64,000 nt of DNA from Stichopus chloronotus (lineage: Eukaryota; Echinodermata; Holothuroidea; Aspidochirotida; Stichopodidae): assembly GCA_021234535.1 (NCBI GenBank), contig CM037848.1:16075444-16139443 (forward strand). Direction: 5' to 3'. The position numbers and the translations under genes are program-made. Below, in pieces: positions 38,301-51,690 of this stretch. The stretch's first letter is position 1. Every line of letters begins with the position of its first letter. The notes under the pieces were generated by a model, which saw only the letters and a list, made by a program, of their open reading frames with translations, was not told where the DNA came from and ran no database searches.

Positions 38301-41300
38301 AAGTATCTCGAGATGTCATACCTCACAGCCAAATTACCTGAAAGATTAATTCTTTGATACCGTGGTGACTTTAAGACCCTTGGAGAGACAAATTTTACAT
38401 TTCTCGTACTGTCATGGAAGCAGTTGGTGTACTTACAAATCATGTTGAAGAGAAAATAAAATAACCAAGAAATCATAAGCATGATGCATGCATTAGTATA
38501 ACAGGATAGAGGCCTCCAAACTTGTCCCTAAGACCAACAGACAAATTATGGTAATGTGCCAAGGTCGTTATCTCTTCAAGGCTGGTAAAATATTAAACTT
38601 AGAAATGAAGGCTTTGAAGAGACAATATGACCTTGCATGGAAGCATTGAGTTGCATTTTTATGCAAATGAATCTTGTAAAGAGTGCCTGCCTTTAATCTA
38701 AGAGCTAGGGGCCATGATGGGTTTGTAATTCAAAGGGTCACATACTGTAGCTAATGCTATAAAAATGTGCCCTAATTGTTCACTAAATTGTGGTAAGATT
38801 TTCTGCTTACAATAATTGATGACCAAGAGAGACTGGTTGCTAGGATGGCCTCAAGATCTTAAATGTGACTGGGAACAGTTTCAGAAGGTCAATAATTGAG
38901 AAACATGTATGTTACACCGTCAATAAATTTGTATTCCTGATTTTCAAGGTCTGTGTCAAGTTTAACTGCCCATACTGCTATCAAGAATACATTGGCAGCA
39001 CTGGCTTGATTACCTTGTGTTTGTCAGTTTCCCATATGTCTCTTCCCCTCCCTTCTCCAGCAAGCCCCCCCCCCCTCCCATCCATATTATGAACTACTTC
39101 AAATATGGTTGGCAGTTTTGCTTTGTTTATAAATGGCGGAGTTCATCACCCATGTGACAGTGCACTTTAACCAGCATTTCTGTTGTTATCCTATATCAGT
39201 GTGGATTGCAATATGCTGTTAAAGTTCCCATACATGTGATTGATATCACTTTCTGCCCTTTAGTTTAGAGCGTTGAGCACAAGCAACCACTGGCTATCTG
39301 AACACCATTTCCATGTCATTAGTGGGGAGTTACAGTCTTATATTAGTAGGTCAGTTCATCAAGGATCACAGTAGCTACTAGCATTCCAACTTTGATGGTA
39401 AGAATCAAACTTCCTGCAAATTGCTAGCTAATGTCCAACCAAGTTTGTTTTTGTTATTGATTTTTTTTTCCAACAAAGACCTTGATGTTGTGGCTACTGT
39501 ATGAAAGGATAATATATTATAATGTGAACAGAGAATATGCCTCCATATATGAACAGCACAGGCAATAGCATCATCCTTGTCTTTTCTTTTAACATTTTTT
39601 CAATAATTGTCCCCAAAATATGATGTAATTGAAGCACTAAGGTTACTTCCGTTCATGTGAATCCACATTTCTTTTTTTTTTCTTTGCTGTTACCCCTCAG
39701 GGTGGTTTCTCTGTACCTCACACATTCAGTTATCAAATGTTTTTTAAGTCAATATCTGAATGAACCTTTTTGATGTTTTAACCGCAGGGAAATGATGTCT
39801 GACTACCAGCAATTGTGGCATGTACAGATTCGGTCTAAACCTGGAGACTTAAAGAATTGAAAAAAAATAGAATTCGTTTAATATACTGTTAATCATCTGA
39901 TATCAGGAGTGAATATCACATTTTAACTTATTTCATGGCAGAAATCATGAATCTGTTCTTTGGGTACTCCTTCTCTTTTCATGGTTTGGATTACTCTTTG
40001 TTTTATAATTTCATTCCAAGATGTTGTCATGGATTTTGTCAGTATCAGTCACCGTTAATTAAACATTCCCCTGGCAGGCCTTTCTTTTCAGAGAGATATT
40101 CTCCTGTCAGGCCTTTCTGTCAGTGATGTAATATGCAAACATATTTATCGTTTTAATATCAAATATCGTAACAGCTGGTATCTGATAATACCTCTCCATA
40201 ATTGGATTATATTTCTGTGGGTTTGTTAGAATTCTTGTACCATTCCCTGATATCACGATTGATATATCTCTGAAATCCAACTCTGCATCAGAAATGTTCT
40301 GCACTGAGGATGACAACATTCAGCCATTTTTTACTTCAACTTATGCATTTGGTTTTTAAATATTTGAACCAATATTTCAGAATTTGAAAATCTGAGCAAG
40401 TAGTTTTATCATGTCCCTTTTGCTGGAAATATTTTTTTTGTTGTTGTTGTTGATTGTTCTTAGAATGTTATCAAATTTATTTTGTATGATATATACTTGT
40501 TTAATTAGAATACACAATGTTTTCCCTCGGGATAAGTGTCACGAAAAAGAATGTTTCATGAATTTGGCATTGTTATGTTGAAAGTGCCCTAAAGAAAGAA
40601 GCTAAATCTCTGGTAGGAATTAGCTTTTGATGATTGCATTTCATTGTAATCTTGAACTTAAATGAGATACAGGAAAATTTTAGTGAAAATTCTAACACAG
40701 AATTTTTTGATGAACTTTGTGTCAGTAGAATTGATAATAACAGCTAGATTTAAAAACAAAAATTTTATAAATTTTTGTTTTTTATTCAGTTTGTATCGTT
40801 TGTAAATGTCCTGTCTATTCTATCATTTGCTCGTCCTTCTCTTTGTCTACCTACTTATGTATTTATTGTTTTGCTTATCAAGAAAGTTCTAGATATGCAG
40901 GTCTGAAGACTTCCCCCACACTCATCTGTGTTACCCTACCCCAGTACACATCGCTGTGTTAATCTCTCAACACTAGTTTGACACAGTGTTTGCATCCACG
41001 TGGTTCGCCATTGCACGTTGTTACCCTTTGTTGGCTGCACATACATACTGTACATGTAGAGTGTGTTGTTATAACATATCATGTAGTTATGCATGTAGCC
41101 ATGGTATTGTAACATATCATGTAGCTGTGACTCAGTGATATGTATTTTAATCCTTTTAAATTATTCCTTGAACTAACTTTGGATATACCGTATAGCTGAA
41201 GGAAGTTTATTGGTACTGCTTGTCTTGCTCCTTACACTGCAGAGGAGGCTGTTGAGACCGTTAATTAGGAGGAGGTTATTAGTGACTACTTAAAGTCAGT

Positions 41301-44300
41301 CGGGGGTAATTAAATTTACGCTGTGAAGGAAGTCACCATCATAGATATAGTATCAGCCTGAGTGGATGGTCTTATAAAGTTATAGAAGAATATTAAAGGG
41401 ATATGGTTTGCCAGGACCAAAGTATTTGCAGTAGCCGTCCCTCAAGTTAATTCTGCATAGGTAATGGCTAGTTGTGTTACTCCCCGTTATTTGCTTGTGT
41501 GGTTATCGGTTTGTTAGGGCTGCAACTTGTTTCTGCCTTTGTGGTGTTGGTCGATCACCAGTGTGCTTAAACAAGTTATTTCTGCTTGAATACATGATGG
41601 TTGGTTACCTTTCTACTTACAGTTACATCTGATTTTGTTGTTATATGGTTGCCAGCTAGTATGATGTCTCCCAGTTATTGTTGTTTGTTAAATATTTCAT
41701 ATAACTGGGAGGCAGGATTGTATTTTCTGTATGCCTAATGAAACAGGTGCACTACTTAACCAAAGCTCAGTTTACCATTCCATCAGCTGTACATTTCTTT
41801 CTGTTCAAGTTGCCAATCCCTTTAAACTGTACACATCTGGTAGTATATTGTTATCTTCCTAGCTGTGCCTTCAAGCTACAGTATGTTTGTCTGTAACTTG
41901 ATATTTTCGTCAGTTGCCGGTGATTGTTAATTTCTTTGAGTTTTGAGTACATGCACCTCATTGGTAATTAAGGAAGAAGAATAATAACGGCACTTATTAT
42001 TGCTGTCACAAATACACTACCAGACAAGTATCTTCTGCATGTATAAATTAATACAATATTCACGTCTGACATTCATTCGCAGTATGCATTAATGCCACAG
42101 ATATACTAGTCTTAGTGTTGAAAATTTCTAATAGCTGTTGATCGATGCACAGCCTTAGCCCTACCACACATCCTTGTAAATGTACTGAGGCAGGTATGAG
42201 CCTTGTTAGTATGGCAACTGTGAGCTTTTACAATGGATAGAGAGAGAATTAGTATACTGTGCACAGTTAATAATGAGATACAATGCATACAGTCAGTACA
42301 GTGCTGCAGATTACAACAAAGTTTTTCAGACCTAAAATTCTCTCCATTTGGCATCTTGATATTTCCCAGACTCAGCAGTCGTGGAAGATGTGGGTATTAG
42401 TTCTGAGAAAGAAGCCACATATAACTGTCTTTGCTGAGTTTCTCCATAGAGGGCATGCATCCTGCAAGAAGTATGAGAAGAAAATTGCAATGGCTTGAAA
42501 TTTTGACAAATGTTGCCGTGGAACGGGCATAGACAGAAAACACATACAAATTAACTTTTCATATTAAAGAATGGGACAAAACTTTCACTGTAATTTCAGT
42601 AAAGTGATAGAGATTGGTTTTGTGTGGAAGTTTTGCTGTTAAAGTCAGTTTTATTTCTCATAGTCATATTAAGAACTTTCCATGACATGTTTCGGGGAAA
42701 CACTGCACAGAAACATACAGTACATAAACGTACAGCTGAAGTTACAAGAAAATACATTTTAGAGGTTAGAAAATACATCCTCTCATTCCAGCCTACCATC
42801 TGCATAACTTGTTACATTGCTAGGATATGAAATGTTGAAAGATATTTCACTCAATTTGAAATAGTCAATTTTTCAATAATTTGTGATACTTGAGAGTCAA
42901 TTATTGTACAACCAACATTGCTTTTGTTTTCCTCCAATCTACCATTTTAGACTGAATGGGTATACTTCAATATTTTATAGATTCACCTCAGGAATGTCCT
43001 GTGAAGATAGGAGTTGGACCATTGTAATTCATATTTTAAGCTTTTTGACTTATATTTTTGAAATTTCTTACTTTAGGAACAGTTTGTCCTCTTGGCAACT
43101 ACATATTCTCTTTTAAAGTTCATGAGATGTGAAAAACACATTTCGTAGTATTGAAGGAATTAATCATTAAAATTTTGCAAATAGCCACAATTTACATCAA
43201 AATCCATGAAGCAGTGTTACCATTTTACAAACATATTTTGTGTTTTGTAATTGCATCATGATTACAACAAAAGCCAAACATGCAAAACTGTGATGTCAAG
43301 GGGGTGGGGACTCATGTGATATGCATTATGTTATCCTTTTCCCCCTTAATTTTTATTTCAAGGACACTTGAGAATTTTATATGCCATGAGGGTTTTAATT
43401 TTGGAAGCATGTATTGTCTTACTTGAAAAATGTTGATGTCAATTGCCTGACAAAATCAATAATACTCAGCTGTCACTGTGTGACACTCGTCATCATTGAT
43501 TTGCATTTTCATCAAACTTTGAAAAGTCACTCCCAGAAAAGGTGATAGACATAAAAAAAATGCAACAGATTATATAATTCAGGGTTTTACTCTACAATTT
43601 CTGAATGAAGGCTGCTCTTTTCTAGATGCATGTGCCACTTGGCAAACTATCAGTCAGCTATAAACTGATGGCATAGGGAGAAATTACAAGAATGAAATTG
43701 AACACTGTTGGGTGACATGTGATCAGGACAGGAAAAGAACAAGGAGTCTTTTGTCTCCACAGGGAGGCTATTTCCAGAATCCTTATGAATTTCAAACAAA
43801 GAGTTTCAAGGTGCTTCTGGTTTTCATGAAACACAGAGGTTGGTTGTGTTCAGCTTTTTTGGGGTTGAATTTAATTAATTGAAAAGAAAAGAAAGAAAGA
43901 AAAACAGACACGCTCTACTTGCTCTGGTGATTGTGAATTTGTCACACATAGTTGGTTGACCATACTAGTAGACATATTACAAAGCTTTTTGTACAGTGAT
44001 CCATCCCTCGTTGATCCTTTGGAAGCAGTGACTGTTTTGACTGGGAGTTGGTTTTGCAAGGATGCAGTTTACTGCTCTTCAGTTTTCCATCTTGTTTTTG
44101 AAGCAAAGTTGTTAGTTTATCTAGAGTTTTACGTGTTCTTGATGATGGATTTAATTGTGGATGTATTTTGGCAATGTCAACTAGATTATTTTCTTGAGGG
44201 TATCGTAAAGTCTGGAGACAGTGTGTAGTTTCTTCACCCTGTTGTCTTTAATTACATATTTTATTACTGTTCTAATAATGTGAGATTGTGTAGATATATT

Positions 44301-46372
44301 GGCACTTTCATAATCTTGATCTATGTTGGATGAGCTTTTGCTAAAACCTTTCATTCTGGACAGGAATACTTTTTAAACCATTTATTAGCTGTGAATCATT
44401 TCTCCGAACAGATTTTGATGAGACGTTTTGATTATTCTCGATGGATTCTGATCTTATTTTCTCACTTTGGATTTTAATCAAGATCTGATAACTGATAGAC
44501 AAACTTATTCAACCAGCTTTCACAAATTCTTCCATTCTTTGATTTATTTGTTGAGATTATTTTTGAGGGCATGTTCTCGAAACCACAATGGCAATGGGTC
44601 TCTCATGTGAATTAATTACAGACTCTGTGAGATCCAATTCTTGGATGTTGTATCTTGTATTCTAGGAAAAAGCATCACTTTTGAAACTCAGTTATGGTTG
44701 GCTAGTCTGTATTAATGGGCTTCTGTTAATTTCCTTTGCATTAAATCAGTGTGGATTGCTTGCATAGATTCCTGACACACACTATCAGTAATAGTAGACT
44801 TCGTCTTTTGAATTCACTCAAAAGCTTCTCAAAAGCTTTTCAAAAGTTCAGAAATCTTAGGAATTTCATGAGATATGTGCATGTGACAATGTAAGCTTAC
44901 ATGCAGGAGTATGTGGCCCTCAGACAGTGATTCTGGAGAAATGCGCACTAAGGCTCTTCTACCCTCTCTTAAAGATTATTGCAAGAATTATGTAAAGAGG
45001 ATTGGACTGTGGTATTACTGTATTCTGTCAGTTGGAAACCCTTTTTCTCTTACGTATGTAGTACTCCTCAAGATAATCAGTTTGCAACTCCTCTTCTTTT
45101 CATGCAAGGTTCCAGTGCATTTGTAATCCTCCAGATGTAAGACTTTCTTTTTCTTTTTTCTTTTTCTTGTGGTTCAAGGAAATCCTGTGCATCAGTGACT
45201 TACTTCAGAGATTTTTGGACATCTTTGTATCTACTTAGTTTAAGTCTTCTCAATCTTTTTCTGTCGTAAATTGTTGTAGCTTGAAGTGTTGGACTGAGAA
45301 TTTCATACAGTTTAGATATTTCCTCAACAGTTGGCTCTTTCTGAATGATGGGATGCTCGAAATTTCCACACATTTGGTTTGCTGGATTTTCTGGAACTTC
45401 TGTTTTTTTGTTTTGTTTTGTCCAAAGGAACTGTTCATGAAAGCTGTATTCGTGATTTAATTGCTGTCATATTTACATAGCCTTGTAGACAGTAGGTAAC
45501 ATTCAATATCATGGATTACCTGTGGAATATTGATGGCACTATCATTACTGTGTCTACCCTTTGTATGGTATTTATCTGGTGGATTATTCAATATGAGGTA
45601 AGGACCTACTTCTCCCCCCCCCCCCCACCCCTCCTTCCGTTCCTATAACCCATTCATTCACCTCACACCTCACCATGAAACAAAGTGAGTTCCTCTTTCC
45701 ATCTTGTCGATAAAAACCTTACAAAAATACTGTACTGAGTCCTGTATGGTATGTCTTTTGGAAAGAAATGTACCTTCCACAAAGTTTTAGAATGTTAAGA
45801 GAGTGACATTACACAGGATTAGTAGATACCTTCATCATTGAAGTACGAAAGCCTAACCTTTACAATTTGGTGTTGGGCTTTAGAAAGTGTGCTGATACAT
45901 TGGTGTTAAACACATGTACCATTTTCTCCTTTTTTTTCTTCTTTTGTTCTTAGATTGACTGGTTTAGGCTGTTGCAGATGCATATCATTCACATAACAGT
46001 GAAAAAAGAAAAGATATCCATCTTGCATTTATTGACAATATTCTGATTAATCAGTAACTTTATACTGATTTTACAACTTTCCTGGTTGGGGATAGCTCCC
46101 ACCTCAGTGGTACAGTATGCAATACTGTACATTATTTTCACAAGTTGTGAATATAAACATTCATGCACAATTAAATTTTGGCTCACAGAATGAGAGTTAT
46201 TTTACAGTTATTGGTTTGTATTTAGGCCACAGCATAGATATACCATATGAAGTCATGTGGCAGCTCCATGTTCATACCAGGTTTCTTCTCCTGCCAAGGA
46301 CACATTTTTTACAAAGTCAAAGAGTCCTCTGTGTGTAACTGATTCAGTCTCTCTCATTTTGTTCTTACTCAG
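35390..46372 (+). other. Longest intron, about 11 kb
   Basis: No exon is expected, since the protein blocks on either side are contiguous in the family. It contains family A copy 3 (43111-43636) and C homopolymers at 39065-39075 and 45615-45626. The stretches 38520-38720 and 41215-41350 are non-repetitive and motif-rich (an ATGCAAAT octamer at 38661-38668; TTAATTA and TAATTA cores), raised as possible regulatory DNA in the findings. Confidence 0.6.
43111..43636 (+). repeat. Interspersed repeat family A, copy 3
   Basis: Collinear with the other copies. Landmarks are TTTAAAGTTCATGAGATGTG, AATAGCCACAATTTACATCA, TGATGTCAAGGGGGTGGGGA, CTTTGAAAAGTCACTCCCAG, CAGGGTTTTACTCTACAATT and TTTCTAGATGCATGTGCCAC. 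It is closest to copy 4 in the GTGAAAAACACATTT start. Confidence 0.8.
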
Positions 46373-46480
46373 GAGCTCAAGGAGGAATGTACGAAGTTAC
46401 GGAATCGGGTCGAGGAACTGGAGATACACAACAGGCAACTCAGGCATTTATTTGAACAAGAAATATGGATGCAAAAACAG
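46373..46480 (+). CDS. NCKAP5: NCKAP5-like exon: coiled coil ELKEECTKLRNRVEELE
   Basis: A 108-nt exon of 36 codons, phase 0-0, acceptor TTCTTACTCAG, donor GTAAAG. It starts ELKEECTKLRNRVEELEIHN and ends LFEQEIWMQKQ. The vertebrate family has DLREECVKLKTRVFDLEQQNRTLSILFQQ at this place, so the alignment is collinear with conserved E-E-C and K/R-V-x-x-LE positions. It is the last coiled-coil exon; downstream protein is low-complexity and disordered-looking. Confidence 0.93.
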
Positions 46481-49400
46481 GTAAAGTAAGATAGCAAAAA
46501 ACAAGATAACATGATGAAATTACCAAACAAAAGGATAGCCAGATATAATTACATTAAAACAAAAACTGATAAAAGAAAAGCAAAAAAAAAAAGAAAAAAA
46601 GCAGGAGCATATAAAGAAGTATATATCAAATAATGTTGGATGGCAGTAGAGCATAAAACTAGGTTGTTATCAAACAAGCCAGGTAAATGATGAAATTGAG
46701 AGAATCTTAAAACAAGGAAATTTAACAAAAAGTGGGTTGACCATGATTGCATCACAGTTTAATAATGAACATAAATAGTAAAAGTAAAACCACCAATACA
46801 GATATGAAACACATATAGTTGTTTAAAAATGAAGTGAGGAAATGTCAAATTTTTTCTTTAACATCAATGTCAAGGAAAGTTCAAGGGTTGATACAAGTAT
46901 CCTTCTTAATTTCTTTCTTTTTAACATTAATATTTTACTTCAAATGACATGATTTGGTCAAATACTGTGTAATAACATTTGGCTGATTGCATAGAGAAGT
47001 AAAAAATAGAGGGCGCTGTTGCACTTTATTAGAAGGGAACAATGTTTGTGATACACTGAAGCACCTGGGAGTGATGACCTCATCTTTTTGTGCCCTCTTT
47101 CTGCAAGTCAAGTCTTTCCTGATTATTTTCTCTTCAGTGCCAGGTATTGCTTCTGAATCAGATCAATAGGCACACCAGTGATACCAACAGCAGTAGCGGC
47201 ATCACCATTGCGTGATGATGGTCACTGTTCTCCTGGTTAATGTGGGAAGATTGGTTTTAATGGGTCACTTTTAATTAATGGACATAGGGTAATGGTCTAA
47301 AATCAATTGAAGACTGCTGAAAGGTGACAGAAATGTCAATAAAGCAATTGCAGTTGACAAACACCTGGTGACAGTTTAACTCATGTATATAGCCAGTCAA
47401 ATCCCATATGCTGTATATGCTGTACCCTATGAGAAACTATTTTAAGGTCGACCTGGAAAAAGTACTGTGACAGCTGTCTTATTATAAGGTTAATGTTTTT
47501 AAAATTTAACCAAAGTGACAAGCACGCCACCTGTCATAGGTGATGGAGGCAATATCTGAGAACAGAGAAGCTGAAAGGAATGAGTGTATAGATTGGTATA
47601 TCTACACTTATTGAAGTTCGAGAATTCACACAGATTTGATATTAATTGAAGGAAATTTGCCTTGAAATATTTTATTGATATGATGAAGACTCAATGGAAT
47701 TTTGGGTAAGATGTCATATTACCATGGCAATTTATTGCTCAATTTATTGCATCATTTGGGTACTAACATAAGGATGACAGGGTCAGAGGGGGGGCATGTT
47801 TCCTGTGGATAACTGTCTCATGTCTTGGATGCTGCACTGTTGTGTATGATCATGGCGCTATGGTGTGATAGAGGTTGTATGTGTAATAATAGCATCCTAG
47901 CCATTGTTAATACATGACCTTGCTTGGGTAGAAAATAAAACTCATTCTAACCATGATTGTTCATTCTTTGAGTATGGAGTTCATCCAGCACCGTTCTGTG
48001 TTCAACTAAGAAAAGCAGTCATCAATCACAAGTTGAATACATAAAAATGCACACCTAAATTGTGGACACCATAGTTCACTGCTGAGCAGGTAAACAGCCA
48101 TTGGCCACAGCACCCTCTTTACAATGCAGAAAATTTTATTATCATAACAATACATTTGTAGTGTAGGTTGAGAACTTACGTTTATTATGGAAGAGATGAT
48201 GAGAGGGCTTTGCTAGTTGAAGTTCCCATTTACCTGAATAGATTTATACGATGTATTCCATTCGGGAGAGGAAGCTGTTGTTGTAAAAGGTGAGTCACTG
48301 CTAGAGAATCTCCAGAGATCAGCAAATACACAGACAGACATACAGAAATACAGTCAGACTGCCGTTAGTGCCACCTCGACCAGCATTATTGAGCTCCGTC
48401 ACTGATAAGATTAAACATAAAATGAAGACAGCCAGGCTGTTGGAGGAAAGATGTCTACTGCCCGGGACCTCGTTAATGATTGACAGACAAATTATTCACT
48501 GGAAGGATGAAAAAACATTTAAATTATCTGAGCATGCCAAAGGGTGCTTTGGTGCAAGTCATCCGTTTACTCATGCCAATGGCTGCAAGAGCACTGACTC
48601 TACACCCCAAGTATAAACCGATAGTTTATCTCTACCCGAGGCAAATTTGCACCAACATAAAGCATTTAGGGTAATAGAGTAAATACAGGATAAATTATTG
48701 CTAAGAAAACTTTTCTTTATTCTAAAATTATGCATTCATTGTCCAGGTCTCCAAAGTTTCTATGTGTGAATCAGTAGCTGCCGATGGTTGTTGTTAAACC
48801 TTCTCATTGACTGCATATACGCCAAATTAATACCTTTTCTTTAATAATTAATGGTACATGACTCTATGATTTGCCCCAAGTTTAATTGCCTCCGGCAAAT
48901 ATTTTGTAGGTGGATTCTTTAAGGGACTATTAAAATAAAACAGTCCTAACCTTAAGTTTGTTAACCCTTGATGAATCAAATTCTTTAAGTTATCCAGACA
49001 ATGTCTGATGGATAATCTCATTAATATGTATGAGTTGTCAAACACTAATCAATCAACGTGGTACTTCATTTTCGGTGTGGAGTAACTAGGATGGATTGGT
49101 TTGACAATGAGATGTATTTTCAGAGGAAAATAAACCAATTCTGACTCTGGTGGTGTGAAATTAATCTGTCAATTTTTTCTCAGTTTTGGAGTTTTTTTGG
49201 TTTTTTTTTTATACCACCTTTAAGTTTAACTTAGACCCTTTGATGGATGGGTTGATTATAAGAAACAAAAAAAAAAAAGGAACATTGCAGTTTGATGAAA
49301 AAACAATTACGGAAACTTTACTGGGTCATCACTGGCCCCGTCCCCAGAGGGTCATTTGTGCACCTCCATCATGCTTCTCCTCCTCCCGTCCCTCTATCCC

Positions 49401-49607
49401 TCCCTTCTGTATGTCATGAATCATAGAACATTTTAGATGATCATTACTTTAGAACCAAGCATGAAGTAAGGATGAACCTTTGATCATCTGCTGTGGTACG
49501 ATTATTGATATAGTTGAACAAAGAACTATTGTTCCACCTTAATATGACATTTTGTCCAAATCTTTGTCTGGCGTCGTTTCAAAGAACGTCTTTCCTTCTC
49601 TTCACAG
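46481..49607 (+). other. Intron, 3.1 kb
   Basis: No exon was identified. The stretch 48240-49050 is non-repetitive and comparatively GC-balanced. A + frame there (48368-48616) is open, but it is preceded by a purine-rich, acceptor-poor sequence, so it is not called as coding. I see no repeat family in this intron. Confidence 0.55.
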
Positions 49608-49688
49608 ACTCATGAAAACTGTGGCCTGGAGAACGGCACCCCCCATCAGTCTCCCCCGGCAAACGACTGTGCTAACTCAGGGACCGCG
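49608..49688 (+). CDS. NCKAP5: NCKAP5-like exon: Asn/Pro-rich linker
   Basis: An 81-nt exon of 27 codons, phase 0-0. A strong acceptor (CTTTCCTTCTCTTCACAG) precedes it and donor GTATGT follows. The peptide begins THENCGLENGTPHQSPPAND and ends CANSGTA, polar and disordered. It marks the change from coiled coil to the long disordered region. Base composition is clearly GC-richer than the flanking introns, and phases fit both neighbours. I know of no direct family match. The donor lies inside a predicted stem-loop (49683-49715). Confidence 0.75.
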
Positions 49689-49715
49689 GTATGTACAGTT
49701 AGTATATACCGCAGT
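49683..49715 (+). promoter_or_regulatory. Stem-loop covering a 5' splice site
   Basis: ACCGCGGTATGTAC (49683-49696) can pair with GTATATACCGCAGT (49702-49715): 12 Watson-Crick pairs, one G-U and one C/A mismatch, closing a 5-nt AGTTA loop. The splice donor GT (49689-49690) lies in the middle of the left arm. The pairing is read from the sequence. An effect on splicing is inference. Confidence 0.7.
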
Positions 49716-51690
49716 TTATAAACATTCAGTATTACAGACAGATGGGATAAGCAGTGTATCATTACGCACTAAGCATGAATTCAGATCCATGGTTTTGCAT
49801 GATTTTGGATATGGCATGATTTACTTCCCAATACAGACTATGGTACAACTCATATACAATCAATCCACAAGACATTTTCTCTACAAGCAAACCTGCTGTA
49901 CATCTAAAGCTCCGAAGTCCGAATACAATCCCTGGATTTTATGTGCAGAGAATATTGGCTGTCACCTTAAATATATCCACATGGTTGCTTAATAAAAAAG
50001 TAGTCGATAATGTAACATAATCATAGATAACTTACTACTTGACACACAGTTGTTCCGTTGTAGATCTACAAGACACACTTGTGTGACTTTGTAGCTACAA
50101 AACATCATCTGCCGATGTACGGTAACGTCACTACTGTGATAGCACTTCGTACTGTAAAAGTTACATAAGCTCCTGCCTGTGTAATCTCATTAGCCGAAGG
50201 CAGCAACCATTTTCCCTTGAAGACAAAGTTTACTTGCCATCTCAGTTTGTGGTTGTCTTGTCCATACACAGGCAGATTTGTAGGAAATTTTATGTGAGGA
50301 GTTAGTCCTGACAGTGAAGTTGTGACTTTGCTGAATAAACAAGAATTGAGAAGATTTGTTTGAGGTGGATGACATAGATATAAATGAAACAGAATGATGT
50401 TAGGGAATAGTAAAGTGGAGCTCAAACTCTGTTTTGGTTATAGGCATCCTCATGAATCTGTGTAACACAAAACCGAATGGAAATGTTAGAATAATGTAAC
50501 TCACCAACAGCCGGCTAAACGATGGAATGCGGTTTGCCCTGAATATTATCAGGTTATCCCAACAAATCAAACGGTTGCAATTTACTTCTTTTTCCCCAAA
50601 GATGTAGTTAGATATCAAATGAAGCAAATTCCTTGATCTGTACTTGCGTTATATATGGCAAATGTTGAAGGCAGAGCTGTTTTGCCTTACAGAGCAAGGA
50701 CGCCCCCTATTATGTTCAGCCTCATTTGTTCAGTGTGTTAGTACTAAGCCTAACTTCATTGTAGTTAATTAACTTCTGTGGGTTGATATGTAGCAGGTTA
50801 CTCTCATTAACCCAACATCTCAGAATCAACTGTGATTTGTCAATCAATATCATTTGCAGTTTTTAGGATAATTACAAGTTATCCTTTCTTCCTCTCCCTT
50901 CAAAGGTTAAATTTATTTTTCTTATTATTGGCATTATTTCCAGTTACAGTTTCTGAGGTAGTTAAAAGTTGCTTGTGTATGACTGAAAAGTCTTGTTAAC
51001 GGTGGAACAAAAATAGCCTATTTAAAATTACTAATTAGTTTTCAAACATCTTGAAAAGAAAGCACATCATTTGTGAGAATCTTCAAAAAGAAAGTAATAA
51101 TATACTTAGAATAATACTTCAGACCTTGAAGGGCAGGGCTTTCACAACACTAAGCAACCACAAGTGTTTATAGAAGCCTGTGACTCAGATATTACAACTT
51201 CGCATTTGGATCAAATTAGTATCTTTTTTCACAAGAACAGTTCAGATGGGAAAACCTTAGAGTACTCTTGGACAAAAAATCCCATCCTACTGTGATCCCG
51301 GCAGGGATCAAACCCATAATCTCCCGTTTGTAAAGCTTCACTGCCTCAAATGCCAACACCTTTATCCACTTAGCCACAGCACTTGTGAAATAAACCAACC
51401 CTCAGACATGTATGTTCACAAACACTAAACAGAGTTGTTGGATTTAAAAGCATGAACATCATGATTTTACATGAAAAAATTATGATTTGTATTATTTATT
51501 TCAAATTCAAGCAAATTGATGTCAGTCAATGTCTGATTTAAATTATAATTTTTGGGGTGAAAAATAAAAAAAAAGAATCGCCAATTCTGACACTAAACCT
51601 CATCAAACATTCAATGAATTTTTTTTTCTTTGTTTGTTGTATTTCTCTTTGTCATCAATTGTTTTTCTTTCTTTTCTTTTTTTTTCCCAG
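49689..51690 (+). other. Intron, 2.0 kb
   Basis: It contains the donor hairpin, a tRNA-like SINE fragment on the minus strand (51245-51380) and a long pyrimidine tract before the acceptor TTTTTTCCCAG. Nothing else was recognised. Confidence 0.6.
51245..51380 (-). mobile_element. tRNA-derived SINE head or tRNA pseudogene
   Basis: The minus strand reads GCTGTGGCTAAGTGGATAAA from 51380. The A box TGGCTAAGTGG is at 51366-51376. The B box GGGTTTGATCC is at 51305-51315 (consensus GGTTCRANNCC, with one change). Their spacing fits a tRNA with a variable arm. The 3' acceptor half does not pair convincingly with the 5' end, and the sequence runs on into non-tRNA DNA, so a SINE or pseudogene is preferred over a working tRNA. 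Confidence 0.65.

Noticed and set aside
48368..48616. 82-codon frame as an extra NCKAP5 exon
   Set aside because: The upstream sequence is purine-rich with no branch or pyrimidine tract, its phase is unsupported, and the flanking exons already join in frame.
51300..51380. Functional tRNA gene on the minus strand
   Set aside because: A and B boxes are present but the acceptor arms do not pair convincingly and there is no clean end; a SINE head or pseudogene fits better.
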